From Bacteroidota bacterium (GTDB taxonomy: Bacteria > Bacteroidota > Bacteroidia > Chitinophagales > BACL12), in contig JADJJZ010000006.1 of assembly GCA_016706255.1 (NCBI GenBank), positions 496,001-560,000 of the forward strand: DNA of 64,000 bases, written 5' to 3'. The notes under the pieces were generated by a model. The model saw only the letters and a program-made list of their open reading frames with translations. It made no database searches and was not told the origin of the DNA. Positions 1-9,596 of this stretch are shown piece after piece. The translations under genes were made by a program, and so were the position numbers. Within the stretch, counting starts at the first letter, position 1. Each line of letters opens with the position of its first letter.

Positions 1-1287
1 GTGAACGATAGTTTAACACGCCTGGTGCCGGATGAATCAATGTTAACTGTTATAACGCTTTTATTATTTATTGGAGCTTGCGGTAAAAGCGCGCAAATTC
101 CTTTATATACCTGGTTACCCGATGCCATGGCCGGCCCGACTCCTGTTTCTGCATTAATCCATGCAGCAACCATGGTTACAGCCGGTATTTATATGATTGT
201 GCGCAGTAATTTATTATTTTCCATGGCGCCCGATACATTAAATGTTATCATGATTGTTGGTATTGCTACCGCAATTTTCGCCGGTTCAATTGCATTAAAA
301 CAAAATGATATTAAAAAAGTACTGGCCTACTCAACGGTAAGTCAGCTCGGTTTAATGTTTTTTGCAATTGGTGTCGGCGCATATGAAGCTGCCATGTTCC
401 ACTTAATTACACATGCATTTTTTAAAGCATTATTATTCCTTAGCGCAGGCAGTGTTATTCACGGTTTAGGTGGCGAACAGGATATTCGTAAAATGGGTGG
501 ATTAGATAAACGTATGAAAATTACCCACTGGGTTTTCGGATTTGGTGTATTAGCAATTATGGCAGTGCCTCCGTTCTCAGGGTTCTTTTCTAAGGATAGT
601 ATTTTAGTTGCTGCATATCATATTTCACCTGCACTTTGGGTAATTGGATTATTTGCCGGATTACTTACTGCATATTATATGATGCGTCTTTACGCAGTTG
701 TTTTCAGAGGAGATGAAAGAATGTCGGAACACGTTAGCAGCCATATTCATGAATCACCACGTGTAATTACAACACCATTAATTATTTTATCGGTGCTTGC
801 AGTATTTGGCGGATTATTAAACGTGCCACATCTATTTGGTGGTAATAAAATGATGATGCATTATTTAAGTCCGGTTGTGCCAATGGATGAAAAACATATG
901 ACCATGAATACGGAAATAATTTTAATGGTTATTGCATCATTGGCTATTTTCCTGACCATTTATTTTGCACATTTAAAATATAAAATCAAAAAAACAGTGC
1001 CGGAACCCGATGCACAAATTGTTGGATTTGGCAAGGTATTAAATCACAAATATTATATCGATGAACTATATAATACAATTGTTGTAAAACCATTACATAC
1101 ATTCGGTAATTTCTTATATAAAATTATCGACCTGCAGGTAATCGACGGGTTTGTAAATGGTACAGCACGATTAACAGCGTATTGTTCAACACAATTAAAA
1201 AATTTACAGACAGGTGCTGTGAGTTTTTATTTATTTGCCATGGCCATTGGTATGGTTGGAATTTTATTATTAATTATTTTGATGTAA
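1..1287 (+). CDS. nuoL: NADH-quinone oxidoreductase subunit L, 3' part
   Basis: Membrane proton-pumping subunit of respiratory Complex I. The window opens inside the gene: 428 residues are visible against about 600-640 for the family, so the N-terminal third is missing and the first GTG is probably internal. The visible part starts in the antiporter core, with the conserved GKSAQIPLYTWLPDAM stretch and the HAATMVTAGIY helix, then further membrane helices and the long C-terminal lateral helix typical of NuoL. It is followed after 3 bases by nuoM, in the usual L-M-N order. Confidence 0.97.
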   Translation: MNDSLTRLVPDESMLTVITLLLFIGACGKSAQIPLYTWLPDAMAGPTPVSALIHAATMVTAGIYMIVRSNLLFSMAPDTLNVIMIVGIATAIFAGSIALKQNDIKKVLAYSTVSQLGLMFFAIGVGAYEAAMFHLITHAFFKALLFLSAGSVIHGLGGEQDIRKMGGLDKRMKITHWVFGFGVLAIMAVPPFSGFFSKDSILVAAYHISPALWVIGLFAGLLTAYYMMRLYAVVFRGDERMSEHVSSHIHESPRVITTPLIILSVLAVFGGLLNVPHLFGGNKMMMHYLSPVVPMDEKHMTMNTEIILMVIASLAIFLTIYFAHLKYKIKKTVPEPDAQIVGFGKVLNHKYYIDELYNTIVVKPLHTFGNFLYKIIDLQVIDGFVNGTARLTAYCSTQLKNLQTGAVSFYLFAMAIGMVGILLLIILM

Positions 1288-1290
1288 TTC

Positions 1291-2754
1291 ATGTTCACAT
1301 TACTACTCATATTATTACCCATCGTTGCAGGTTTAGGTTTGCTGCTTTTACCACAGCAAATGGCTAAACAAATTGCATTGGTAACCACATTGGCTACCTT
1401 AGCATTAACGGTAGCAACCTATTTTCAATTTGACCCGCATGCAGGTGCGCAATTTGTTACAAATGTTCCTTGGATCGACATGCTCGGTGTTCGGTTCCAT
1501 ATTGGTATTGATGGAATTAGTATGGTGATGCTCATTTTGAGCAATATCCTGGCACCATTAATTATACTTTCTTCATTTAAAGATGATTATTCTAAACCCG
1601 GACTGTTTTTTGGTTTAATGCTCATCATGCAGGGTGCAATGAACGGTGTATTTGTTTCATTGGATATGTTCCTCTATTATATTTTCTGGGAACTGGCATT
1701 AATTCCTGCTTATTTTTTAGTGTTATGGTGGGGCAGGGGCGAAACAACAAAAATTACATTCAAATTCTTTATTTATACCTTATTCGGAAGTTTGTTTATG
1801 CTGGTGGCTATCATTTGGTTGAGCGGACAAGGCGCAACAAATTCTACCGACATCAGTAATGTTTACGCGTTACAAATTCCGGCTTCAACACAATTGTATA
1901 TTTTCCTGGCATTTATGCTGGCATACGCAATTAAAATTCCGGTATTTCCATTTCATACCTGGCAACCGGATACTTACACCTTTTCACCATCACCCGCAAC
2001 CATGTTGTTATCGGGTGTGATGTTAAAAATGGGATTGTATTCTATTATCCGTTGGATTCTACCTGTAGTGCCTGAAGCAGTTAATGAATACGGCCGAATT
2101 ATTATGATACTCGCAGCAGTTGGCGTTTTTTATGCTTCCGCTATTGCCTGGTTACAAAAAGATTTAAAAAGATTATTCGCATATAGTTCTATTGCTCACG
2201 TTGGATTAATTACTGCCGGAATTTTAACTGCAACAGAAATTGGTTTGCAAGGCAGTATGTTACAAATGATGGCACACGGTATCAACGTTGTCGGATTATT
2301 TTATGTTTGCCAGATTCTATATAGGAAATTCGGTAATCACGATGTAAATGCAATGGGTGGCCTGCGTTTAAATGCACCGTTGTTTGCAGGATTATATCTG
2401 GTAATTATGCTCGCATCTGTTGCCTTGCCATTAACCAATGCTTTTCCCGGCGAATTTATGTTGCTGAATGCAGTGTATGGTGTAAGTCCGTGGATTTGTT
2501 TGTTTGCAGGAAGTGGCGTCATTTTAGGTGCAGTGTATATGTTCACCAGCTATCAGAAAGTAATGCTCGGTGAATTAAACGGAAAAACAAATACTTTTAC
2601 TGAAATTGATAATATGGATAAATGGGTGTTGATTCCAATTGTAATTTTAATTTTTGCATTGGGAATTTATCCTTCATTTATTACCAACTTATCAGAACAA
2701 TCAGTTCAAGATATAATTAATATTTATAAGACCAAAATTGGTGTTTCAATTTAA
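1291..2754 (+). CDS. nuoM: NADH-quinone oxidoreductase subunit M
   Basis: Antiporter-like proton-pumping membrane subunit of Complex I, 487 residues, the usual length. Conserved features include FHIGIDGISMVMLILSN near residue 70, the helix ending FWELALIPAYFL (conserved Glu of the channel) near residue 135, and PVFPFHTWQPD near residue 220 (cf. the family's PFHTWLPDAH). About 14 membrane helices are apparent. The ATG lies 3 bases after the nuoL stop and nuoN starts 6 bases after its stop, so the three are co-transcribed. Confidence 0.98.
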   Translation: MFTLLLILLPIVAGLGLLLLPQQMAKQIALVTTLATLALTVATYFQFDPHAGAQFVTNVPWIDMLGVRFHIGIDGISMVMLILSNILAPLIILSSFKDDYSKPGLFFGLMLIMQGAMNGVFVSLDMFLYYIFWELALIPAYFLVLWWGRGETTKITFKFFIYTLFGSLFMLVAIIWLSGQGATNSTDISNVYALQIPASTQLYIFLAFMLAYAIKIPVFPFHTWQPDTYTFSPSPATMLLSGVMLKMGLYSIIRWILPVVPEAVNEYGRIIMILAAVGVFYASAIAWLQKDLKRLFAYSSIAHVGLITAGILTATEIGLQGSMLQMMAHGINVVGLFYVCQILYRKFGNHDVNAMGGLRLNAPLFAGLYLVIMLASVALPLTNAFPGEFMLLNAVYGVSPWICLFAGSGVILGAVYMFTSYQKVMLGELNGKTNTFTEIDNMDKWVLIPIVILIFALGIYPSFITNLSEQSVQDIINIYKTKIGVSI

Positions 2755-2760
2755 GTATAA

Positions 2761-4209
2761 ATGACTTCAGTAATCGTTTTAGCAGCAGCAGGTATTGCGT
2801 CCATGTTTGTGGGTGTGTTTAATATTAAACGCCTTGCTTTACCGTTGGTTTTACTGGCATGTTTAGCCGCGCTCGGAATTATTATCATGCATTATAATGG
2901 TGGTTATGAAAACCTCATGCATAACATGCTGGCATTTGATGCTTATTCTTATGGCTTTAGTGTTATCATGATTCTGCTTACCATGGGCATTTTGGTAATC
3001 AGCAATTTTTATTACCGCAATAATATTGAACACTTAAGCGATATCTATGCCTTGTTTATATTCTCATTAATTGGTGGTATTTTATTGTGTTCTTATAATA
3101 GTTTGGTGATGTTGTTTTTGGGCATCGAAATTTTAAGTATTCCATTATATATTCTTGCAGCAAGTAATCGTCGTAATTTATTCAGCAATGAAGCCGGTTT
3201 GAAATATTTTTTAATGGGTTCGTTCGCAAGTTGTTTTTTATTACTGGGAATTACCTTTATTTATGGAACGGCTCAAACATTTGATCTGCAACAAATTGCT
3301 GCTTATGTAAATGCCAACCCCGGAAATTTATCACCATTATTTGTAACAGGATGTGTGCTCATTTTAGGTGCATTTATATTTAAAATTTCTGCAGTGCCTT
3401 TTCATTTTTGGGCGCCCGATGTTTACCAGGGTTCACCAACGGTGGTAACAGCATTTATGGCTACTGTTGTAAAAACTGCAGCTTTTGGCGGATTAATTCG
3501 TTTTATAAACGGAACCATTTTTCCCGAAACAGCAATATGGACCGACATCTTAACCGTTGTTGCAATACTTACGCTGATAGGCGGAAATATTTTAGCTTTA
3601 TATCAAACTAATTTAAAACGATTATTGGCTTATTCAGGTATTGCCAATGCAGGTTATATATTAGTTGCAGTAGCTACATTAAATGAAAATGCCTACACCT
3701 ATATTTTATATTACCTCGCTGCTTACGGCGTGGGAAGTATGCTGGCGTTTACCGTTTATTTTATCGTTAAAGATCAAACCGGTGTGGATACTATTGCAGG
3801 CTTGCGTGGATTATTTGCAAAAAATAAATTCCTCGCTACCGTTTTGGCAATTGCCATGTTATCATTAGCAGGTATTCCACCACTGGCCGGATTTTTTGGT
3901 AAGTATGCCATCTTTGTAAATGCAATAGGTGCCAATGAAATTAAATTGGTTATTGTTGCCATTCTCACTTCATTAATAGGCGTTTATTATTATTTACGAG
4001 TAATGAGCACTGCCCTGTCTGCCGGCGATGAAATTCCGGAGCTCGACATTCATCTCAGCTATAAAATTGTACTAACCATTGGCGTTATTATTTTGCTGGC
4101 ACTCGGTATAATGCCCGATTTGGTCTCGTCCATAATGGCTGCTATTCTGCAATTTTCCCCATGCACCAATTTATCAATATTTTACCCTGCAGCAACTAAT
4201 GTTATTTAA
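2761..4209 (+). CDS. nuoN: NADH-quinone oxidoreductase subunit N
   Basis: Third antiporter-like membrane subunit of Complex I, 482 residues. It carries the family's YFLMGSFAS helix, KISAVPFHFWAPDVYQGSP near residue 210, and LSLAGIPPLAGFFGK near residue 370. It is the last gene of the nuo operon visible here; a gap of about 90 bp separates it from the next gene. The last 20 or so residues, after SSIMAAIL, are poorly conserved in the family. Confidence 0.98.
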   Translation: MTSVIVLAAAGIASMFVGVFNIKRLALPLVLLACLAALGIIIMHYNGGYENLMHNMLAFDAYSYGFSVIMILLTMGILVISNFYYRNNIEHLSDIYALFIFSLIGGILLCSYNSLVMLFLGIEILSIPLYILAASNRRNLFSNEAGLKYFLMGSFASCFLLLGITFIYGTAQTFDLQQIAAYVNANPGNLSPLFVTGCVLILGAFIFKISAVPFHFWAPDVYQGSPTVVTAFMATVVKTAAFGGLIRFINGTIFPETAIWTDILTVVAILTLIGGNILALYQTNLKRLLAYSGIANAGYILVAVATLNENAYTYILYYLAAYGVGSMLAFTVYFIVKDQTGVDTIAGLRGLFAKNKFLATVLAIAMLSLAGIPPLAGFFGKYAIFVNAIGANEIKLVIVAILTSLIGVYYYLRVMSTALSAGDEIPELDIHLSYKIVLTIGVIILLALGIMPDLVSSIMAAILQFSPCTNLSIFYPAATNVI

Positions 4210-4302
4210 ATTCCATTAAAATAATGGTCACTAAGGGGGGCTAATCTTTCATAACAAACTTAATTTAATAATACTATATTTATAACCTCAAAAACAAATT
4301 TT

Positions 4303-5016
4303 ATGAAAAAACTAATTCCATCTACCCTCGTTGTAATGCTCATCACAAGTATGGCATTAGCGTGCCAATCGTTTAGCGCGAGCAAATTAAACCCTGATTC
4401 AAAAGACTTCCCGATACAAGCATTTAATGCCGTTTCCGTGGGTGGTGCTTTTGAGGTGCAGTTTACACAAGGTGCTAATACTACTGCCCGTGCCGAAGGT
4501 AGTGCCGACGATCTCGCAAATGTGGTAATGGAAGTAAAAGATAATGAACTCACTATCTCCACAAAAAAGAATAGCAATATTAAACACGTAACTATTTATT
4601 TATCTACACCCGAATTAAATAAAATAGGTATTGCCGGAAGTGGAACTTTTAAAACATTGAATACTTTAACTACAAATAAAACTTTGCATGTTGAAATTGC
4701 AGGCTCAGGTACTATTACTGCTACAATTGATGCGCAAGATGTAGAAGCTGAAATTGCAGGCAGTGGTGATATCAATTTATTCGGAAAATCAACTAATTCA
4801 GATATCGAAATTGCAGGTAGCGGTAATTATAAAGCACAAGACTTAACTACAGGAAATGCTGATGTAGAAATTGCAGGTAGTGGAAGCGTTTACCTACAGG
4901 CATCAGGAAAATTAGATGCAGAAATTGCAGGCTCAGGTTCAGTTTATTATAAAGGTCAGCCGAGCGCAATTGACAAATCTGTTGCAGGTTCAGGAAGAAT
5001 TAAACAAATGGATTAA
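4303..5016 (+). CDS. Head-GIN domain (DUF2807) lipoprotein
   Basis: Exported protein of 237 residues. An N-terminal signal peptide ends in a lipobox-like ALAC motif near residue 20, so it is probably a lipoprotein. The mature part is a right-handed parallel beta structure of the DUF2807 (head GIN) type, visible as repeated EIAGSG turns about every 20-25 residues from residue 107 to the end. Bacteroidota encode many such proteins; the function is unknown, possibly adhesion or envelope related. It stands alone, with a strong terminator about 140 bp downstream. Confidence 0.85.
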   Translation: MKKLIPSTLVVMLITSMALACQSFSASKLNPDSKDFPIQAFNAVSVGGAFEVQFTQGANTTARAEGSADDLANVVMEVKDNELTISTKKNSNIKHVTIYLSTPELNKIGIAGSGTFKTLNTLTTNKTLHVEIAGSGTITATIDAQDVEAEIAGSGDINLFGKSTNSDIEIAGSGNYKAQDLTTGNADVEIAGSGSVYLQASGKLDAEIAGSGSVYYKGQPSAIDKSVAGSGRIKQMD

Positions 5017-5153
5017 ATAAAGTTATAGTTATTAAAATATTTCAACCCGGTAAATATTATTAATTCCCTTATTTACTACCGAAAAAAATGTAGTTGAAAT
5101 AATTAAATTCATATACCGATGCAAAAACCTTGCTTAAGTATATAATCCAAAAT

Positions 5154-5190
5154 AAAAAATCGAATACTGCATGTAAGTATTCGATTTTTT
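5154..5190. terminator. Bidirectional intrinsic terminator
   Basis: A perfect 15-bp inverted repeat (arms 5154-5168 and 5176-5190, 7-base loop) with A-rich 5' and T-rich 3' flanks, so it can act on both strands. It lies between the plus-strand head-GIN gene and the minus-strand acyl-CoA dehydrogenase gene, which converge here. Confidence 0.85.
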
Positions 5191-5216
5191 AATTAAATAA
5201 TTTGTCTGCAGTTGCT

Positions 5217-5286
5217 CTAGCCCGGATAGTAGTGAAAACTGCTTATGAGGCACGAATAAGCAGTTGCAACGAATAGCCGGAACGAT
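5217..5286. repeat. Palindromic intergenic element, degenerate
   Basis: GC-richer patch in an otherwise AT-rich 338-bp gap (5017-5354). It contains a perfect 10-bp stem (AACTGCTTAT / ATAAGCAGTT) nested between TAGCCCGGATAG and an AATAGCCGGAACG flank. The outer words resemble parts of the elements at 8526-8652 and 50799-50920, so it may be a degenerate member of that family. No gene is apparent in the gap. Confidence 0.45.
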
Positions 5287-5354
5287 TGTGCGGGTATAGA
5301 AAAAGTAGCTCGCTCCAAAAATAAAATATTGTATTAATTAGTTGAAGCAGTATT

Positions 5355-6494
5355 TTATCTCAAAATACTTCTGCCAATTACAATACGTTGCACTTCGCTG
5401 GTGCCTTCATAAATTTGTGTAATTTTTGCATCGCGCATTAAACGTTCAACGTGATATTCTTTCACATACCCGTAACCACCGTGAATTTGTACCGCTTCAA
5501 CAGTAGTTTTCATAGCCACTTCACTTGCAAAAACTTTCGCCATACTTGATGCCAGATCATAATTTTCGTGCGCATCTTTTAATTGTGCCGCTTTATAAAT
5601 TAATAAACGTGCAGCTTCAATTTCAGTTGCCATATCAGCAAGTTTAAATTGAATGGCTTGATGTTGTGCAATTTCTTTACCAAATGCTTTGCGCACTTTT
5701 GCATAATCTAACGATAATTCATAAGCACCTGCAGCAATACCTAAAGCTTGCGACGCAATACCAATACGACCACCACTTAATGTTTTCATGGCAAAAGTAA
5801 ATCCGAAACCATCGTCGCCAATGCGATTTTCTTTTGGCACTTTTACATCATTAAATAATAAGGTATGTGTATCACTTGCTCTAATGCCTAATTTATCTTC
5901 TTTAGCCCCAACAATAAATCCGGGCATCTCTTTTTCTACGATTAAACAGTTAATGCCTTTATGACCTTTCGCAACATCTGTTTGTGCCATTACCAAATAA
6001 ACACTTGCAGTGCCACCATTGGTAATCCAGTTTTTTGTTCCGTTTAATAAATAGTAATCACCTTTATCTTCTGCAGTGGTACGTTGCGAAGTTGCATCAC
6101 TTCCCGCTTCCGGTTCGCTTAAACAAAAGGCACCAATTTTTTTACCCGATGCTAAATCCGGTAAATATTTTCTTTTTTGTTCCTCAGTTCCAAATTGTTC
6201 CAGTCCCCAGCATACCAGCGAATTATTTACACTCATAATTACCGAGCATGAGCTGTCAACTTTCGAAATTTCTTCCATCGCTAAAACATAACTCATGGTA
6301 TCCATTCCACCGCCACCGTATTCGGGCGATACCATCATACCTAAAAATCCAAGCTCACCCATTTGTTTCACTTCCTCATACGGGTAACGCATCTCGCGGT
6401 CGCGATCAATTACGCCCGGTTTTAAAACATTCTGCGCAAAATCTCTTGCCGCTTGTTTAATCATGAGTTGTTCTTCTGTTAATTCGAAATGCAT
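5355..6494 (-). CDS. Acyl-CoA dehydrogenase (short/medium chain type)
   Basis: FAD-dependent dehydrogenase of the first step of acyl-CoA beta-oxidation, cytoplasmic, 379 residues. Domain order is alpha, beta, alpha: N-terminal helices to about residue 115, then GAFCLSEPEAGSDA and NWITNGGTA (flavin and substrate binding), then the C-terminal helical bundle with QIHGGYGYVKEYHVERLMRDAK and the final IYEGTSEVQRIVI signature, where the catalytic Glu (the E of YEGT) lies in short/medium-chain enzymes. Chain specificity cannot be read. It is the last gene of the operon that begins with panD, 39 bases after rfaE2. Confidence 0.95.
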   Translation of the reverse strand: MHFELTEEQLMIKQAARDFAQNVLKPGVIDRDREMRYPYEEVKQMGELGFLGMMVSPEYGGGGMDTMSYVLAMEEISKVDSSCSVIMSVNNSLVCWGLEQFGTEEQKRKYLPDLASGKKIGAFCLSEPEAGSDATSQRTTAEDKGDYYLLNGTKNWITNGGTASVYLVMAQTDVAKGHKGINCLIVEKEMPGFIVGAKEDKLGIRASDTHTLLFNDVKVPKENRIGDDGFGFTFAMKTLSGGRIGIASQALGIAAGAYELSLDYAKVRKAFGKEIAQHQAIQFKLADMATEIEAARLLIYKAAQLKDAHENYDLASSMAKVFASEVAMKTTVEAVQIHGGYGYVKEYHVERLMRDAKITQIYEGTSEVQRIVIGRSILR

Positions 6495-6533
6495 AAAATC
6501 TCAATTGTGGTTTAAAAAATAATAGTCAGCTAT

Positions 6534-7022
6534 TTATTTTCTTTCGAGTATTAATGTTGTTGAATAATTATTTAAATAAGGCACTATAACAACCTGCCCG
6601 CCGGAGCTTTTCATAATATCTGCCCCAACAATATTTTCAGCAGTATAATCGCCACCTTTTACAAGGTAATCAGGTTTAATTGTTTTAATTAATTCATATG
6701 GTGTGTCTGCATCAAATAAAATAACCGCATCAACACCATGCATATTGGCAAGCATTAATGCGCGATCCTCTTCATTATTAATGGGTCTGTTTTCACCTTT
6801 TAATTTTTTAACCGATGCATCAGTATTTATGGCGACAATTACTGCAGCATTATATCCCAAATCGCCACATGCATTAATAATATGTGCATGACCTTTATGT
6901 AAAATATCAAAACAACCGTTGGTAAAAACAATCTTGCGGTTTTGAAATCGCCATACTGCGATTTGTTGTAACAAATCCTTTATTTGAAACAATTTATTTT
7001 GGGCAATTTCAGTTCGTTTCAT
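6534..7022 (-). CDS. rfaE2: D-glycero-beta-D-manno-heptose 1-phosphate adenylyltransferase
   Basis: Cytidylyltransferase-fold enzyme that adenylylates heptose 1-phosphate for lipopolysaccharide core synthesis. At 162 residues it matches the stand-alone RfaE2 (the C-terminal domain of HldE) and lacks the kinase domain. Motifs: FTNGCFDILHKGHAHII (nucleotide-binding HxGH), the NTDASVKKLKGENRP stretch, and LVKGGDY. Its start overlaps the end of the upstream flippase-like gene by 14 bases, indicating translational coupling. Confidence 0.93.
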   Translation of the reverse strand: MKRTEIAQNKLFQIKDLLQQIAVWRFQNRKIVFTNGCFDILHKGHAHIINACGDLGYNAAVIVAINTDASVKKLKGENRPINNEEDRALMLANMHGVDAVILFDADTPYELIKTIKPDYLVKGGDYTAENIVGADIMKSSGGQVVIVPYLNNYSTTLILERK

Positions 7023-8031
7023 CTGCGGTGGTTAAAGGTTTAACGCGGGATAAAAGTAATAATGAAATTACTCCAATAAAAATTATCATCACAGTTTGTG
7101 CACTCCAGGCCAGCCAGCTATAGCTAATGGCATAAGCTCGGTCTAAACCATACAGCGCCACAAGTGTTTCGGTAACAATTAGCTGATAAGCGCCAATACC
7201 ACCCGGGGTGCTTATAATACCGATGGTGCCAAATACCAGCACCGCCAGCGCCTCAGTTAAACCGAGGTGCATGGTTTGTTCCAGGGCGTAAAAACACACC
7301 CAAACCATCGCAAAATAACACACCCAGATAAACACCGAATAAAAAATAAATAAGGGGAAATTTTTCAGATGACGCACAGCGTAAATACCATCACGCACAT
7401 TCATAATCATAATACGCAGGCGCACATAAGCCTCTGTATGTTTAAAACGACGAATTAAAAAATAAGTCACCAAACCCAATGCAATTGCACAACCCCCTAA
7501 AATGAGCAGCATATTTAAACCCGACGAAAATTTATCGCTGATTGGCGTAACTACCTTTTCAATAAAAAAACTATAAATCAGTGAAAACTGAACCAAAAAC
7601 ATTAAAATAATTACCAAAATAAGGCAAAGTAAATCCACAGCCCGCTCCACTACAATTGTTCCCAGTCCTTTTTCTACCGGAACCTTTTCATAACGTTGTA
7701 AAATTCCGCAGCGGGTAACCTCGCCAATATATGAAACGGCCATTTTGGTGAGGTAAGCCACCATAACAGCATAAAAAGTAGTTGAAATACGCGGATTATA
7801 ACCCATCGGCTGCATCATCATTTTCCAGCGCAGGGCACGCACATAATGACTTAAAATACCAATCGCAATCGATAGCCCCACCCACCAGTAATTGGCATTG
7901 CGAAATGAGTTGCGCACTTCCAGTTTTTGCTCGGCGGTAAGGTCTTTAGTGATATACCAAATAAGCAATAAACCGATACCCAGAAAAACAACAAATTTTA
8001 AAATATTAAAAAACAGTTTCCGGTTGAGCAT
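7009..8031 (-). CDS. Lysylphosphatidylglycerol synthase TM region (flippase-like) protein
   Basis: Polytopic membrane protein of 340 residues with the UPF0104/LPG_synthase_TM (PF03706) layout: about eight helices, an early SHYVRALRWKMMMQP motif, the KMAVSYIGEVTRCGILQRYE motif around residues 95-115, and GTIGIISTPGGIGAYQLIV near residue 270. It lacks the soluble synthase domain of MprF, so a lipid or polyprenol-linked flippase role is more likely than aminoacyl transfer. It sits between panD (1-base overlap) and rfaE2, a common Bacteroidota order. Confidence 0.9.
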   Translation of the reverse strand: MLNRKLFFNILKFVVFLGIGLLLIWYITKDLTAEQKLEVRNSFRNANYWWVGLSIAIGILSHYVRALRWKMMMQPMGYNPRISTTFYAVMVAYLTKMAVSYIGEVTRCGILQRYEKVPVEKGLGTIVVERAVDLLCLILVIILMFLVQFSLIYSFFIEKVVTPISDKFSSGLNMLLILGGCAIALGLVTYFLIRRFKHTEAYVRLRIMIMNVRDGIYAVRHLKNFPLFIFYSVFIWVCYFAMVWVCFYALEQTMHLGLTEALAVLVFGTIGIISTPGGIGAYQLIVTETLVALYGLDRAYAISYSWLAWSAQTVMIIFIGVISLLLLSRVKPLTTADETN

Positions 8032-8381
8032 CAGCGCAAGGAGTTTGTTTTACTATCCGGAAAAATCACCGTTGGGACAAATTTTTTCGCTTCCTCAAAA
8101 TCCATCGAGGCATAGGCACAAATAATCACAACATCTTCAGGTTCCACTTTTCTGGCGGCAGGCCCGTTCAAACAAATTGTGCCCGAACCGCGTTCACCTT
8201 TAATAATGTAGGTCTCCAAACGCTCGCCATTCGCCACATTCAGCACCTGCACCTTTTCATTTTCAATCATGTTTGCCGCATCCATCAAATCCTCATCAAT
8301 TGTAATGCTGCCAATATAATTCAAATTAGCCTCCGTAACCCGAACCCTGTGGATCTTGCTTTTCAAAATTTCTATACGCAT
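8031..8381 (-). CDS. panD: Aspartate 1-decarboxylase
   Basis: Pyruvoyl enzyme that makes beta-alanine for pantothenate and CoA synthesis, 116 residues, the usual length. It begins MRIEILKSKIHRV, and the self-cleavage Gly-Ser lies in YIGSITID at residues 24-25, where Ser becomes the pyruvoyl group. The ICLNGPAAR motif is present. It is the first gene of the four-gene minus-strand operon. panC, its usual neighbour, is 42.5 kb away at 50922-51770. Confidence 0.97.
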   Translation of the reverse strand: MRIEILKSKIHRVRVTEANLNYIGSITIDEDLMDAANMIENEKVQVLNVANGERLETYIIKGERGSGTICLNGPAARKVEPEDVVIICAYASMDFEEAKKFVPTVIFPDSKTNSLR

Positions 8382-8420
8382 AGCGAGTGCAAAGGTAGGG
8401 GTTTTTAGTAATATCGACCA

Positions 8421-8497
8421 CCGCTATGCACGGTCTCCGACCACCCGCTATGCTTGGTCTCCGACCATGCATCAGAATCCGGGTCACCGACCCACTA
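8421..8497 (+). repeat. Double-hairpin REP-like repeat, copy 1 (divergent)
   Basis: GC-rich palindromic element upstream of panD. It carries one and a half copies of the 'TATGCATGGTCTCCGACCA' module followed by a GGGTC/GACCC hairpin. Its sequence differs from copies 2-5, in which two perfect short stems are conserved, and it is the longest of the five. Confidence 0.75.
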
Positions 8498-8525
8498 AAA
8501 ACAGAAAAGTAGTTGTTTATCCATA

Positions 8526-8652
8526 TTTGGAGCATCACCATCCCCCACGCCAACAAAATCCCTTCCGGTGCTCCGCTCCAAGTCCTCGTCGCCTCCACTG
8601 CGTTCCGGCTCCTGCGGGCTTTCCGCTACGCCCCGGGCTAGGTCACCTTTTT
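8526..8652 (+). repeat. Inverted boundary repeat, copy A
   Basis: About 125 bp, GC-rich, lying 145 bp upstream of the panD start. It matches the reverse complement of 50799-50920, next to the panC stop: shared words are ATCCCCCAC, CTCCGCTCCAAGTCCTCGTC, CTGCGGGCTTT and GGCTAGGT, at roughly three quarters identity by eye. The two copies are in opposite orientation and bracket the 42-kb interval that separates panC from panD. No gene is supported between 8382 and 8858. Confidence 0.7.
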
Positions 8653-8858
8653 CAGTTGCTATCACAAAAACGATTTGTAAAAATTTAAGTAAAAAGTGAC
8701 ATTCAAATTATGGGAAAAAAATAAAAATTATGGCTTGTAGGCATTTAAATTTAGAAAAAATGATATTTGAATTATCCAAAAATGTGACATTTTGTTTTTT
8801 CCTCAAAAATGCGTTTAACAACAAAAATGATTTAATTGTGCTACCTTAAATTTGATAA

Positions 8859-9563
8859 ATGAAAAAGAATCTACAATCTGTTTACTGTGGTATAATTGCC
8901 CCAATAATTTTTGTGTTAATTTTTACAATTGAAGGTGCTTTTCGCGATAATTATTCACCAATAAAAAATTTTATTAGCGAATTATCCCTCGGAGAAAGAG
9001 GTTGGATTCAAATTGTCAATTTTTTAATATTTGGCTTTTTATTGTTTGTATTTAGTTTTCAATTAATAATCGATTTTCGCAAAACCAAGTTATCGGTTGC
9101 AGGGCCGGTTTTGCTTTTGATTCTCTCCGTTTGTTTCTTTTTTTCCGGCCCGTTTGTAACCGACCCCAATACAATATTTGCAGATCAAAAAAGTATTCAT
9201 GGGATAATCCATGGTGTTTTAGGAGGGTTAGTATTTTTAATTATTCCAATAAGTTTGTGGGTGTTTCTAAAACTATTCAAAAAAATAGCATATTTAAATC
9301 CATTAAAAAACGTAACCCTCTTTTTTGCTATAACTTCAACAATATTTTTTATCTGCTTTACCTATGTAACCAAAGTTCCTGCAGCGCAAAATATTTTTTC
9401 AAACTGTAATGGCCTGTTTCAACGCTTTGCATTAATTCCTTTTATGGTTTGGGTTGTTTATTTTGCCTACTTTATAAAAAATAAAATGTCCCGCTATGCA
9501 TGGTCTCCGACCATACATCCGAACAGCGGCCTCCCGACCGCTAAAATTAAATTTGATAAATAA
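8859..9563 (+). CDS. DUF998 family membrane protein
   Basis: 234 residues with about six membrane helices. The N-terminal part (a G...F...IEG..RDNY.P..NFISELSLGERGW-type pattern within the first 55 residues) matches the DUF998 family, whose function is unknown. The last 23 or so residues, after YFIKNKMS, are encoded by a copy of the double-hairpin repeat (9491-9543), so the original C-terminus has been replaced or extended by repeat DNA. Confidence 0.75.
   Translation: MKKNLQSVYCGIIAPIIFVLIFTIEGAFRDNYSPIKNFISELSLGERGWIQIVNFLIFGFLLFVFSFQLIIDFRKTKLSVAGPVLLLILSVCFFFSGPFVTDPNTIFADQKSIHGIIHGVLGGLVFLIIPISLWVFLKLFKKIAYLNPLKNVTLFFAITSTIFFICFTYVTKVPAAQNIFSNCNGLFQRFALIPFMVWVVYFAYFIKNKMSRYAWSPTIHPNSGLPTAKIKFDK
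9491..9543 (+). repeat. Double-hairpin REP-like repeat, copy 2
   Basis: Module of two adjacent hairpins: CATGGTC-TCC-GACCATA, then AGCGGCC-TCCC-GACCGCT, each with a small mismatch compared with copies 3-5. It lies inside the 3' end of the DUF998 gene and supplies its last codons. Confidence 0.85.
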
Positions 9564-9596
9564 ATTTCATTATTTTTAAAAAAAGCATGAAACACT

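Noticed and set aside
8326..8688. Overlapping frames on both strands between panD and the DUF998 gene
   Set aside because: They translate the double-hairpin repeat and boundary repeat A; composition is Pro/Arg-rich with no family features.
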